From: Neisseria musculi
GTDB lineage: Bacteria > Pseudomonadota > Gammaproteobacteria > Burkholderiales > Neisseriaceae
DNA: 64,000 nt
Reading direction: 5' to 3'
Assembly: GCF_014297595.2 (NCBI RefSeq)
Contig: NZ_CP060414.2
Location: 1,302,001 to 1,366,000 of the forward strand
Shown: positions 29,653 through 39,004 of the stretch, in pieces
Position numbering within the stretch: position 1 is the stretch's first letter
How the letters are laid out: every line of letters starts with the position of its first letter
Translations under genes and position numbers: made by a program
Notes under the pieces: model-generated
Told to the model about the DNA's origin: nothing
Seen by the model: only the letters and a program-made list of their open reading frames with translations
Database searches by the model: none

Positions 29653-30025
29653 GAGTTTAATTAAACGGCCTCATGCCCTTTCAGACGGCCTTATAATATA
29701 TTGCACCCCATGAAAAAAGGGGGCATTTTTACATTCTTTTCAATACTGCCAAAACTTTAACCCCAGCCCCTGCCGATAAACCACACCGCCGCTGCAACGG
29801 CAACGGCATAGCCGAAACCGCGCCCTCCAATTTATACCGCGCAGTATCAAGGCCGTCTGAAAGCGCTTATATTCAAGAAACCTTTCAGACGGCCTTAGCC
29901 CGAACTTAGAACAGCCATTGCCAAAACCCCATAAAGCCCGTTCCCGTTATCAAAACCCGAAGCGCAACAACAAAGCGCTCCTGACCGCCACGCCTACGGC
30001 AGATATGCCGCGCTGCCGAAATCCA

Positions 30026-30153
30026 AGCCGTCTGAAAAAAGGAACCCTGCCCGAACGCAAGATCCTCTGAAAGGTTGAAAGGAGGTCGGTTTGAAAAACA
30101 CCAAAGCCGTTTGAAATCGGAATGCCTGATTGAAGCATCAAAGCCGTCTGAAA
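30026..30153. repeat. 130-bp direct repeat, copy 2
   Basis: Second copy of the element at 29521-29652, 505 bp downstream and with small indels. Both copies carry degenerate and perfect DUS cores at their edges. Confidence 0.85.
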
Positions 30154-30221
30154 AGCGCTTATGTTTTGAAACCTTTTCAGACGGCCTGTATCTGCTGTTT
30201 GGCAGTGGGGATAGTGTTTCG

Positions 30222-30981
30222 TCAAGCTTGGTCCGCATGGCGGGCGGGCTGTTTTGAACGGGATAGTTTCTGCGCCAGAATTTCTGCCAACGCATCGAAT
30301 ACAAAGCGGATGCGCGGCGGTGTTACCGTGCGTTGCGGGCGGTACACATACGCCGTCCACTTCTTGCGTTCCATTTCGGGGAATAATTCCACCAGTTCGC
30401 CGGTTGATAAATACGGTTGGCACAGCAGGCGCGGCAGGCAGGAGAAGGCCTGCCCCTTTAACACGCCGATCAATTCGTTTTCCATGCGGTTGCTGACAAA
30501 TTTCGGCCTGGCCGGGGAAAATTGGTATTGGTTGGACAGATACCAATTCCATACCCGCCCTGTGTTGGGGTTGATTAACGCGCTCAGGGGATAATGCCGT
30601 TGCAGGCTTTGCCAGTCTTCCGGCATGCCGGTCTGCGCGATCAATTCGGGGCTGGCGACAATGCAGTCTTCTGCCGTGCCGACTTTTTTGATAATCAAAC
30701 GGCTGTCTTCGGGCGTGCCGAAGCGGATGCCGACATCGATTTGCGCATCGACCACATCGACCAAGCCCAAATCCGACCGCCAATCAATCATCAAATCGGG
30801 GAGGCCGGCCGATTTTTCCCAAAGTTCACCCAGCACTTCCTGCATCAAGGCCATATCCGGCACGGCAATACGCACCAGGCCGGCGATATGTTGGTCTTGC
30901 TGCCTGCTGTTTCGGGCAAACAGGCGTTCGCTGTCGGCCAACAGCTGGCGCGCCTGCGGCAGAAACTGTTTGCCGATTAAA
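30222..30981 (-). pseudogene. LysR-family regulator lacking its DNA-binding domain
   Basis: The minus-strand frame encodes the linker (GKQFLPQARQLLADSERL) and the whole effector-binding domain of a LysR protein, ending at 30222. Upstream the frame meets a TAG at about 30990, and the helix-turn-helix is absent. At about 30981 the sequence switches to the 3' end of an unrelated plus-strand gene. This is a deletion junction, not a small mutation. Any product from an internal TTG (30941) would be an effector domain only. Confidence 0.8.
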
Positions 30982-31050
30982 GACGGCTACAACTGGTTTG
31001 GCAAAGAGCCGGCAACCGTGTTGGCGTTTTTAGACAAATATATGAAATAA
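30982..31050 (+). pseudogene. 3' remnant of an unidentified gene
   Basis: The last 22 codons of a frame (DGYNWFGKEPATVLAFLDKYMK then stop) begin exactly where the truncated LysR sequence ends. It looks like the C-terminus of an enzyme, perhaps an alpha/beta hydrolase, but is too short to assign. It marks the other side of the deletion. Confidence 0.45.
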
Positions 31051-31136
31051 TTTGATTTATTTTTTAATTTAATGGAATACGGGCGGTGTATTTGTATGCT
31101 GCAAATACACCGCTTCGATATATTTCAGGAAACAAG

Positions 31137-31697
31137 ATGAAACATATTTTAATCATTTCAGAGCACCCGGATTCAGACGGCTCCACCGCCAATACCTTGA
31201 TTATCAACGAAGTGCAAAAACAATTGCCTGATGTGGAAGTGCGCCGTCTGGACAAACTGTATCCCGATTACCAAATCAACGTGCCGGCCGAGCAAGAAGC
31301 CTTAAGCCGCGCCGATGTAATTGTGTAGCAGTTTCCGTTTTATTGGTACAGCACGCCGGCGTTGCTGAAAAAATGGATCGACGACGTGCATACCCACAGT
31401 TTCGCCTATGGCTCGACAGGCGATAAACTGCACGGCAAAAAACTGATTGTTTCGTTTACCGCAGGCGGCTCGGCGCAGGATTATTCGGCAGGCGGACACG
31501 AAGGCATGGAGCTGCCCGCATTTTTTCCGCAATTTTCCCAAACAGCACATTTGTGCGGCATGGATTTTCAAACACCGGTTTATTCGCACAGTATGCACTA
31601 CATCGCAGGAGCAGGCAGCCCAGACGACCTCGCCCGCATACAGGCCGATACGCTTGATCATGCCGGGCGTTTGATTGCCGCCATTCGGTCGCTATGA
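31137..31697 (+). pseudogene. NAD(P)H:quinone reductase-like flavoprotein with an in-frame stop
   Basis: The frame encodes a flavodoxin-2 fold protein of about 186 residues (KHILIISEHPDSDGSTANTL at the start, FPFYWYSTPALLKKWIDDV in the middle). It resembles MdaB or KefF-type NAD(P)H oxidoreductases. A single TAG at 31326-31328 interrupts it between DVIV and QFPFYW, where the family has a tryptophan, so TGG to TAG is the simplest cause. The frame is otherwise open to 31697. The stop is only four codons before the FMN/substrate loop, so the truncated product would not work. Confidence 0.85.
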
Positions 31698-32338
31698 GGT
31701 TTTTCCCGAAAATGATGCTATGGGTTGTCAGCGCGGCAGTTTTGCTCATTACGTCGGCCGCTGCGGTTATCGTGGGCATAGATTCCTATCAATACCGGCA
31801 AAATCAACAATTAATCGAAAAATTTGCGCCCGATAAAGATAAAGCGCCAAGCAAAACCCTGGTGGTGTTTTTCTCCCGCTCGGGCAATACCGAAATCATG
31901 GCGCGCAAAATTACCCAATTAACTGGGGCCGATATATTGCCTTTGCAGTCTGCCCACAATCAAATTGGGGGGGGGGGCTGGCTACAAGCCTTACAAGATG
32001 CCCGCAATACCGATGCGGATATTACGCCTAATAAAGTGGATTTAAGTGCTTATGATACAGTGTATATCGGCTCGCCCGTGTGGTTGTACAACCCGGCACC
32101 GCAGATTTATCAGTTTGCCAAAAACCATGATTTTTCAGGAAAACAGGTGATTCTGTTCAATTCGATGAACAGCAAATTCGAGCAGCGTTTTATTGATGAT
32201 TTTAAAGATATTGTCAAACAAAACGGCGGCACATTTACCAGGCATCTCTACATTATCCGCGGGCGGATGGGGCAGCAGATGCCGGCGGATGTATTTTTGC
32301 AGAAGGTGGAAAAACTGATGGAAACCGAAGCGCATTAA
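31694..32338 (+). CDS. membrane-anchored flavodoxin with a G11 tract (likely phase-variable)
   Basis: 214 residues. The N-terminal segment (about 7-28) is a membrane anchor or signal. The flavodoxin domain starts at TLVVFFSRSGNTEIMA (phosphate-binding loop SRSGNTE) and continues with YDTVYIGSPVWLYNPAP. Eleven consecutive G at 31967-31977 encode Gly residues in HNQIGGGGWLQ. Any change not a multiple of three shifts the frame and removes most of the flavin domain. As sequenced, the gene is in frame (on). Its ATG overlaps the stop of the broken quinone reductase gene. It probably transfers electrons at the membrane; the partner is unknown. Confidence 0.88.
   Translation: MRFFPKMMLWVVSAAVLLITSAAAVIVGIDSYQYRQNQQLIEKFAPDKDKAPSKTLVVFFSRSGNTEIMARKITQLTGADILPLQSAHNQIGGGGWLQALQDARNTDADITPNKVDLSAYDTVYIGSPVWLYNPAPQIYQFAKNHDFSGKQVILFNSMNSKFEQRFIDDFKDIVKQNGGTFTRHLYIIRGRMGQQMPADVFLQKVEKLMETEAH
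31967..31977. repeat. homopolymeric G11 tract inside a coding region
   Basis: Eleven G in a row within the flavodoxin gene. Neisserial poly-G tracts of this length are classic slipped-strand phase-variation sites. Confidence 0.9.
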
Positions 32339-32552
32339 AACGCCGAATATAAAATACCCGTGCTTAATAAATAGAGGCCTCAAAAATATACACCACGCCG
32401 CCCCCGACACCGGCTTTTTTCCGTTTTTCGTGATGGGTGCACGGCATCAATCACGATGATTTTGATGTTTCAGACGGCCTCGGCGGGTTGTGCAGAGCAT
32501 CGCGCTCCAACGGATATTTTCCATTCCATAAAGCAGCAGGTGCGGTAGCACC

Positions 32553-33614
32553 TTATACCCGCTTTCCGCCTCCCCGCCCCTTCGACAGACTATGCCGCAG
32601 ATGCCTGTCGTATTGCAATACGCATTCGGGTTTGCCCTGTGCAGCCAACACGTAAAGGTGCGCTGCTGCCGATGCGGCAAGGCTTTCCAAGGTGTAGCCC
32701 CCCTCAAGCACCGACACTACACGGCCTTCGGCGCTCTCGGCCGCGCGCATGATTTTATGGGTCAGCCAGGCAAAATCGGCTTCGTGCAGGTTCAGACGAC
32801 CGGTTTCGTCTTGTTTGTGGGCATCGAAACCCGCCGAAAGCAGCACCAGCTCCGGCTTGAATGCCTGCAAACGGGGCAGCCATTGCTCACGCACTGCTTT
32901 GCGGAACATGCGGCTGCCGGTGTGCGGTGCAAACTCGATTTCAACGCTGTTGCGCTCTTTGCTCCGCCCGGTCTCTGGAAACGGATACAGCCCCTGCGCG
33001 AAGCTGTTGAAAAACAGTATGCGCGGATCGTTGCCGAAAATTTCTTCGGTACCATCGCCGTGATGTACATCAAAATCTACTACGGCAATGCGTTGCAGGC
33101 GGAAATTGGCAATGGCGTGCATGGCGCCCACGGCCACATTGTTGATCAGGCAGAAACCGCCCGCTTTGCCGCTGTGGGCATGATGTCCGGGCGGGCGCAC
33201 GGCACAGAAGGCGTTAAAGGCTTCGCCTTTCATTACCATTTCCACCGCCTTCACCACCGCACCCGCTGCATAGCGTGCGGCCTGCAACGATTCGTGGCTC
33301 ATCACTGTATCGCCATCCAGGCGGTAGATTTTGCCCGCAGGCGGCTGCACCGACTCCAAAAAGCGCAGATATTTGCGCGGGTGAACCAAAGCCAGCTGTT
33401 TGTCGGCCACTTCTGACGCCTGCACGGCCTGCATCACGCTCCGGATGCCCTGTCTTTCAAGCTCTGCTTCAATAGCTGCGATCCGCTTCGGCGATTCGGG
33501 ATGACCGGTATCCGGTTCGTGCTGTAGAAACAGCGGATGGCTGATCCACGCCGTTTTGGCCTTTTGACCCAGCAGGCGGCGCAATTTGGTGCGCATATAT
33601 TTAACGATATTCAT
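32553..33614 (-). CDS. histone deacetylase-family protein
   Basis: 353 residues of the class II histone deacetylase / acetoin-utilisation family. Metal and active-site signatures: RPPGHHAHSGKAGGFC, VDFDVHHGDGTEEIF and LSAGFDAHKQD. The bacterial enzymes deacetylate small molecules such as polyamines or acetyl-lysine proteins; the substrate here is unknown. The start at 33614 (MNIVKYMRTK) is preferred over one 24 codons upstream that reads through a DUS. It is monocistronic, divergent from yajC. Confidence 0.9.
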   Translation of the reverse strand: MNIVKYMRTKLRRLLGQKAKTAWISHPLFLQHEPDTGHPESPKRIAAIEAELERQGIRSVMQAVQASEVADKQLALVHPRKYLRFLESVQPPAGKIYRLDGDTVMSHESLQAARYAAGAVVKAVEMVMKGEAFNAFCAVRPPGHHAHSGKAGGFCLINNVAVGAMHAIANFRLQRIAVVDFDVHHGDGTEEIFGNDPRILFFNSFAQGLYPFPETGRSKERNSVEIEFAPHTGSRMFRKAVREQWLPRLQAFKPELVLLSAGFDAHKQDETGRLNLHEADFAWLTHKIMRAAESAEGRVVSVLEGGYTLESLAASAAAHLYVLAAQGKPECVLQYDRHLRHSLSKGRGGGKRV

Positions 33615-33788
33615 TGCCGTGCTTTCCGTTTTCAACGCCGCTGCATGTTTTTCAGACGGCCTTTGCATCATTTCAAGCCCTGCCATACGGAAATTTCTTG
33701 GAAAAATCCGCCCTGCCCTTTAGAATAGCTTACTTTTAGCGGCAATCCAAACTGTTTGCTGCCTGCCAACAATTTAAGGAATGAAAAC

Positions 33789-34082
33789 ATGATTGATTTT
33801 GCTTATGCTGCCGATGCCGCCCAACCGAGTATGTTGATGCAGTTTGCCCCGCTGGTGCTGATTTTGGTGGTGTTTTATTTTCTGATTATGCGCCCGCAGC
33901 AAAAGAAATTCAAAGCCCACCAAGCAATGTTGGCCGAACTCAAGCGCGGCGACAAGGTTATTTTGGCTTCGGGCTTCAAAGGCACAGTCAACAAAGTGGG
34001 CGAGCAGTTTTTTACTGTGGAAATTGCGCGCGGGGTAGAAGTTGAAGTGGAGCGCAACGCCATCGCCAGCAAAGTCGAATAA
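33789..34082 (+). CDS. yajC: Sec translocon accessory subunit YajC
   Basis: A 97-residue protein with one transmembrane helix (FAPLVLILVVFYFLIMRPQQKK, about 17-36) and a short cytoplasmic domain (AELKRGDKVILASGFKGTVNKV). It associates with SecDF and SecYEG. The start at 33789 is taken with the aaggaatg site. It heads yajC-secD-secF; a small hairpin (34099-34122) lies between it and secD. Confidence 0.95.
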   Translation: MIDFAYAADAAQPSMLMQFAPLVLILVVFYFLIMRPQQKKFKAHQAMLAELKRGDKVILASGFKGTVNKVGEQFFTVEIARGVEVEVERNAIASKVE

Positions 34083-34149
34083 GCCTGCTGCTTGAAAAGC
34101 CGCTGCATTCGTGCTGCGGCTGTTTGTATTTATAAAATAAAGGTTTAAT

Positions 34150-36000
34150 ATGAACCGTTATCCGCTTTGGAAATACCTGTTGATTGCCGCCACGGTTATT
34201 TTGGGCATCATCTATACCCTGCCCAACCTGTTTGGCGAAACCCCGGCAGTGCAAGTATCCACCAACCGACAATCCATCATCATTAACGATCAAACTGAAG
34301 CGCGCGTAGCCGCCGCACTCAAAGCTGCCAACATTCAAACCGATGGTATGTTTGTGGCCGACAATTCGCTGAAAGTGCGCTTCAAAGACACTGAAACCCA
34401 GCTTAAAGCCCGAGATGTGATTGAAAACACCATGGGAGAAGGCTATATCACCGCGCTCAACCTGCTGGCCGACAGCCCCGAGTGGATGGCTAAAATCAAG
34501 GCCAACCCGATGTTTTTGGGCTTGGATCTGCGCGGCGGTGTGCACTTCACCATGCAGGTGGACATGAAAGCTGCCTTGCAGAAAACCTTTGAGCGCTATT
34601 CTGGCGATATCCGCCGCGAACTGCGCCGCCAGAAAATCCGCACCGGCACCGTGCGCCAAACCGAAAACAGCTTGATTGTGCCGTTTCAAGACCGCGCCGA
34701 CTTACAGAAAGCGCTGCCGCAGCTTCGCAATTATTTTCCCGAAGCCACGCTGACCCCGCAGGATAACAATCTGGTGCTGACGCTGTCGCAGGATGTGCTC
34801 AACAAAGTGCGCAACGATGCGCTCAAACAAAATATCACCACCCTTCACAACCGCGTAAACGAATTGGGCGTGGCCGAACCGGTGATTCAGCAGGCAGGCG
34901 CGGAACGCATTGTCGTGCAGTTGCCGGGCGTGCAGGATACCGCCAAAGCTAAAGACATTATCGGCCGCACCGCCACGCTGGAAGTGCGCATGGTTTCCGA
35001 TGATCCCGCCCAAGTTCAGACGGCCTTGGCAGGCAATGTTCCCTCAGGTTACGAATTGCTTTACAGCGCGGGCGAGCAGCCGCACCCCACTTTGGTGAGC
35101 AGGCAGGTCGAGCTTACCGGCGACAACATCAACGATGCCCAACCGGGCTTTGATGAAATGGGCGCGCCCGCCGTCAATATCAATCTCGACAGCACCGGCG
35201 GCAATATCTTTGCCGAACTCACCTCGCAAAATGTGGGCAAACGCATGGCAATGGTGTTGATTGACCAGGGCAAAGCGGAGGTGGTTACCGCGCCTGTTAT
35301 CCGTTCTGCCATTACCGGCGGCCGCGTTCAAATTTCCGGCAGCATGAGTGCTGCCGAAGCCAACGATACCTCGCTGCTGTTGCGCGCCGGCTCGCTGGCG
35401 GCTCCGATGGAAATCGTGGAAGAGCGCACCATCGGCCCGTCTTTAGGCAAAGAAAACATTGCTAAAGGCTTCAATTCTACCCTGTGGGGTTTTGCTGCCG
35501 TAGCTGCCTTTATGGTGGTGTATTACCGGCTGATGGGCGTGTTTTCCACCATCGCGCTTACCACCAATATTCTCTTTCTGATAGCGATTCTGTCGGCACT
35601 GCAAGCCACGCTGACACTGCCCGGCATTGCTGCGCTGGCCTTGACGCTGGGTATGGCAATCGACTCCAACGTGTTGATTAACGAGCGTATCCGCGAAGAA
35701 TTGCGTGCGGGTACGCCGCCGCAGCAGGCCATCAACTTAGGCTTTCAGCACGCTTGGGCAACCATTGTCGATTCCAATATCACTTCGCTGATTGCCGGTA
35801 TCGCCCTGCTGATTTTCGGCTCCGGCCCCGTACGCGGTTTTGCCGTGGTGCACTGCTTGGGTATTCTCACTTCGATGTATTCTTCGGTTGTGGTGTTCCG
35901 CGCGCTGGTTAATCTGTGGTACGGTCGCCGCCGCAAACTGCAAAGTATTTCTATCGGCTCGGTGTGGAAACCCGAAACCGAAACGGCCGGCAAGGAGTAA
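34150..36000 (+). CDS. secD: protein translocase subunit SecD
   Basis: 616 residues: N-terminal transmembrane helix, the large periplasmic domain with GLDLRGGVHF near residue 125 and RTATLEVRMV, then five helices (GIAALALTLGMAIDSNVLINERIREEL, with the conserved Asp used for proton coupling). SecD with SecF pulls translocated proteins across the inner membrane using the proton gradient. It is six bases from secF. Confidence 0.97.
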   Translation: MNRYPLWKYLLIAATVILGIIYTLPNLFGETPAVQVSTNRQSIIINDQTEARVAAALKAANIQTDGMFVADNSLKVRFKDTETQLKARDVIENTMGEGYITALNLLADSPEWMAKIKANPMFLGLDLRGGVHFTMQVDMKAALQKTFERYSGDIRRELRRQKIRTGTVRQTENSLIVPFQDRADLQKALPQLRNYFPEATLTPQDNNLVLTLSQDVLNKVRNDALKQNITTLHNRVNELGVAEPVIQQAGAERIVVQLPGVQDTAKAKDIIGRTATLEVRMVSDDPAQVQTALAGNVPSGYELLYSAGEQPHPTLVSRQVELTGDNINDAQPGFDEMGAPAVNINLDSTGGNIFAELTSQNVGKRMAMVLIDQGKAEVVTAPVIRSAITGGRVQISGSMSAAEANDTSLLLRAGSLAAPMEIVEERTIGPSLGKENIAKGFNSTLWGFAAVAAFMVVYYRLMGVFSTIALTTNILFLIAILSALQATLTLPGIAALALTLGMAIDSNVLINERIREELRAGTPPQQAINLGFQHAWATIVDSNITSLIAGIALLIFGSGPVRGFAVVHCLGILTSMYSSVVVFRALVNLWYGRRRKLQSISIGSVWKPETETAGKE

Positions 36001-36005
36001 GCAAT

Positions 36006-36941
36006 ATGGAACTATTCAAAATCAAACGCGATATTCCGTTTATGAGCTATGGCAAGCTCACAACGTTTATCTCACTGGTAACATTTATCGCCGCCGTTTT
36101 TTTTCTGGTTACCAAAGGCTTGAACTTCTCGGTTGAATTTACCGGCGGCACGGTAATGGAAGTGCAATACCGGCAAAGTGCCGACATCGACAAAATGCGC
36201 GGGCGCCTCGACACGCTGAAGCTGGGCGATGTTCAAGTGCAGGCATTGGGCACCAACCGGCACATCATGATACGCCTGCCGAACAAAGAAGGCGTGCCTT
36301 CTGCCCAGCTGTCCAACAATGTGATGAACCTGCTCAAACAAGACAACCCCGATGTTACCCTGCGCCAGGTTGAATTCATCGGCCCGCAGGTAGGCGACGA
36401 GCTGGTAACCAACGGCCTTTTGGCGCTGGGCATGGTGGTGGCGGGCATCATTATCTACCTTTCCGTGCGCTTCGAGTGGCGTTTTGCTGTTTCGGCAATT
36501 ATCGCCAATATGCACGACATTGTGATTATTCTCGGCTGTTTTGCCTTTTTCCAATGGGAGTTCTCACTCACCGTGCTGGCCGGTATTCTCGCGGTGCTGG
36601 GCTACTCGGTGAATGAATCGGTGGTGGTGTTTGACCGTATCCGCGAAAATTTCCGCAAACCTCAAATGCGCAATAAAACCGTGCCGCAGATTATCGACAA
36701 CGCCATTACCGCCACTATGAGCCGCACCATCATCACCCACGGCTCCACCGAGGCCATGGTACTTTCCATGCTGATTTTCGGCGGTGCCGCGCTGCACGGC
36801 TTCTCCATGGCACTAACCATCGGCATCGTATTCGGCATCTACTCTTCTGTGCTGGTGGCCAGCCCGATGCTGCTGATGTTCGGATTAAGCCGGGAAAACC
36901 TGGTCAAACCGCAAAAGCAGAAAGAAGAAGCCGTGGTTTAA
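36006..36941 (+). CDS. secF: protein translocase subunit SecF
   Basis: 311 residues: one N-terminal helix, periplasmic domain (FSVEFTGGTVMEVQY), then five helices with VLGYSVNESVVVFDRIREN. It partners SecD. The start at 36006 has ggagtaagca before it; an upstream frame would overlap secD by 30 codons. A DUS terminator follows. Confidence 0.97.
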   Translation: MELFKIKRDIPFMSYGKLTTFISLVTFIAAVFFLVTKGLNFSVEFTGGTVMEVQYRQSADIDKMRGRLDTLKLGDVQVQALGTNRHIMIRLPNKEGVPSAQLSNNVMNLLKQDNPDVTLRQVEFIGPQVGDELVTNGLLALGMVVAGIIIYLSVRFEWRFAVSAIIANMHDIVIILGCFAFFQWEFSLTVLAGILAVLGYSVNESVVVFDRIRENFRKPQMRNKTVPQIIDNAITATMSRTIITHGSTEAMVLSMLIFGGAALHGFSMALTIGIVFGIYSSVLVASPMLLMFGLSRENLVKPQKQKEEAVV

Positions 36942-36958
36942 CGCATTCCCTGCCGTAC

Positions 36959-36994
36959 GGCCGTCTGAAAGCAATTGTTTTCAGACGGCTTTTT
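36959..36994 (+). terminator. DUS-pair terminator after secF
   Basis: GCCGTCTGAAA and its complement form the stem, followed by ttttt. Confidence 0.8.
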
Positions 36995-37117
36995 AATATG
37001 ATCCACCACTATTTGATACAATATAACATATTGAATTTTATAATAAAATTTTACACAAACCAGCGTTTGCTCTATAACGGGCCGCATTACTGTCCAACCA
37101 CTCTGAAAGGATTCAAT

Positions 37118-38158
37118 ATGAAAGCAATGGCTTATTACGGCGCGGGCGACATCCGTTTTGAAGAGAAACCCAAGCCGCAAATTATCGACCCCACCGATGC
37201 AGTCGTGAAAATCGTGAAAACCACCATTTGCGGCACCGACTTGGGGATTTGGAAAGGCAAAAACCCTGAAATCGAGCCAGGGCGCATTCTCGGCCACGAA
37301 GGCATCGGCATCGTTGAAGAAGTCGGCTCAGCAGTAAACAATATTAAAAAAGGCGATAAAGTTATCATTTCGTGCGTCAGCAAATGCTGCACCTGCGATA
37401 ACTGCAAAGTACAACTGTATTCCCACTGCCGCAACGGCGGCTGGATTCTCGGCTATATGATAGACGGCACCCAGGCCGAATATGTGCACACACCCTATGC
37501 CGACAACAGCCTGATTCCGCTGCCCGACAATGTAAATGAAGAAGTTGCCCTACTGTTGAGCGATGCCTTGCCCACAGCCCACGAAATCGGCGTTCAATAT
37601 GGCGATGTCAAACCCGGCAACACCGTGTTTATCGCAGGTGCCGGCCCCGTGGGAATGTCGGCACTCCTGACCGCGCAGTTATACAGCCCCTCCGTGCTGA
37701 TTGTGTGCGATATGGATGAAAACCGCCTGAAGCTGGCGAAAGAATTGGGCGCTACCCACACCGTCAACCCTGCATCAGGCGATGTAGCCAAACAGGTGGC
37801 CGGTATTGTCGGCGAAGACGGCGTTGATACCGCCATCGAAGCAGTGGGCATCCCCGCCACTTGGAATATGTGCCAAGATATCGTTAAACCCGGCGGCAAT
37901 CTGGCCGTAGTCGGCGTATATGGCGCATCGGTTGATTTCAAACTGGAAAAACTGTGGATTAAAAACCTCACCATCACCACCGGCCTGGTGAATGCCAACA
38001 CCACTGAAATGCTGATGAAAGCGATTTCCACCAGCTCGGTGGATTACACCAAAATGCTCACCCACCGCTTTAAGTTCAGCGAGTTGGAAAAAGCTTATGA
38101 TGTTTTCAAACATGCGGCTGAAAACGGCGCCATGAAAGTGGTTCTGACTGCAGACTGA
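37118..38158 (+). CDS. zinc-dependent alcohol dehydrogenase (MDR family)
   Basis: 346 residues. The catalytic zinc ligands are in ICGTDLGIWKG and GRILGHEGIG, the structural zinc in CCTCDNCKVQLYSHC, and the nucleotide-binding motif is GAGPVGMSA near residue 175. It oxidises or reduces alcohols and aldehydes with NAD. It is a tetrameric-type bacterial ADH; the preferred substrate cannot be read. The ATG at 37118 follows gaaagg; a far upstream frame is rejected. It stands alone between DUS terminators. Confidence 0.9.
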   Translation: MKAMAYYGAGDIRFEEKPKPQIIDPTDAVVKIVKTTICGTDLGIWKGKNPEIEPGRILGHEGIGIVEEVGSAVNNIKKGDKVIISCVSKCCTCDNCKVQLYSHCRNGGWILGYMIDGTQAEYVHTPYADNSLIPLPDNVNEEVALLLSDALPTAHEIGVQYGDVKPGNTVFIAGAGPVGMSALLTAQLYSPSVLIVCDMDENRLKLAKELGATHTVNPASGDVAKQVAGIVGEDGVDTAIEAVGIPATWNMCQDIVKPGGNLAVVGVYGASVDFKLEKLWIKNLTITTGLVNANTTEMLMKAISTSSVDYTKMLTHRFKFSELEKAYDVFKHAAENGAMKVVLTAD

Positions 38159-38191
38159 CCTGCGTGCAGGATAATATGAAACCAAGCTGAC

Positions 38192-38224
38192 AAAGGCCGT
38201 CTGAAAAATTTTCAGACGGCCTTT
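38192..38224 (+). terminator. DUS-pair terminator
   Basis: AAAGGCCGTCTGAAAA pairs with TTCAGACGGCCTTT, 34 bases after the alcohol dehydrogenase stop. Confidence 0.8.
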
Positions 38225-38473
38225 GCGTTTGTTGCGAAATAAAGTTCACTAAAAAACGTTTTATTATAAATAATTTATTTTTTTAACATTTGGATCGTTT
38301 TTTTACATAAGAGATTAGCACTTTCTTTCATTTTTTTAGAAACTTAATAAATGAAATCCACTCTGACTACACAATGCAGCTTGGTTCTGCATCTTGATGG
38401 CTTAACGCCGCCCATGCCTGTCCGACACTTCACGGACGGCTGAAAACCATTTCAATTGAAAGGACTTGTATTC
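38225..38473. other. AT-rich intergenic region
   Basis: Unusually AT-rich (38255-38350) for this part of the window. It precedes the small lipoprotein gene and probably carries its promoter, but I could not place a clear -10/-35. A degenerate DUS (cggacggctgaaaa) is near 38434. Confidence 0.45.
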
Positions 38474-38719
38474 ATGAAAAAAGTATTAATCGCCGCCGCT
38501 TTCACCGCCCTGGCTCTCACTGCCTGCTCCAGCAATAAAGACAAAGCGCCCGAAACCGCAAACATCACCGTTGAGCAGGCTCTGCAAGAATGCCAACAGA
38601 CTGTAGGCAACACCCAAGACCGTGCTGCTTTTGATGCCTGCATGAAAGATAAAGGCTTCGAACGTCCGAATGCTGCCGCCGGCTCAGAGCCTGCCGCTCC
38701 CGTTAAACCTACCAAATAA
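38474..38719 (+). CDS. small lipoprotein, function unknown
   Basis: 81 residues. A classical lipoprotein signal (MKKVLIAAAFTALALTAC, lipobox LTAC with Cys18) is followed by about 60 polar residues with two further cysteines (EQALQECQQTV and FDACMKDKGF) that could form a disulfide, and an Ala/Pro-rich tail. Start at 38474 with an aaagga site. I do not recognise the family beyond a general neisserial small-lipoprotein pattern. A strong terminator follows. Confidence 0.8.
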   Translation: MKKVLIAAAFTALALTACSSNKDKAPETANITVEQALQECQQTVGNTQDRAAFDACMKDKGFERPNAAAGSEPAAPVKPTK

Positions 38720-38744
38720 AAAAGTATGTTTTAACGTTTGGATC

Positions 38745-38780
38745 AGACAAACGGCTGCCTCGTCAGCCGCTTGTCTTTTT
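38745..38780 (+). terminator. intrinsic terminator
   Basis: AGACAA-a-CGGCTG pairs with CAGCCG-c-TTGTCT around a six-base loop and is followed by tttt. Confidence 0.8.
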
Positions 38781-39004
38781 CAAGCAATCGGCATAAAAAT
38801 ACCAACCGGATTTTAACCATAGGTATTTCCGTAGCAGGCAGAGCTCTACCGCATTACCGCTATTCCAACTAGAAGATTTTTGAAACAACGCCAAAAACGT
38901 TTGCATATTCTTACCGAAATAGTGTTGGCAAAAAAATGCATTCAGGGCTACAATCACAAAGTGTTTTCCCGAATATTTCAAAACCATAATAACGGAGTAT
39001 AAAA

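Larger units (their letters stand above)
29482..30221. other. repeat-rich intergenic region
   Basis: 740 bp with no supported gene. It holds two copies of a 130-bp direct repeat, several DUS (pairs near 29640-29690 and 29851-29896) and short fragments whose translation resembles common neisserial debris. It separates the SDR operon from the truncated LysR gene. Confidence 0.55.
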
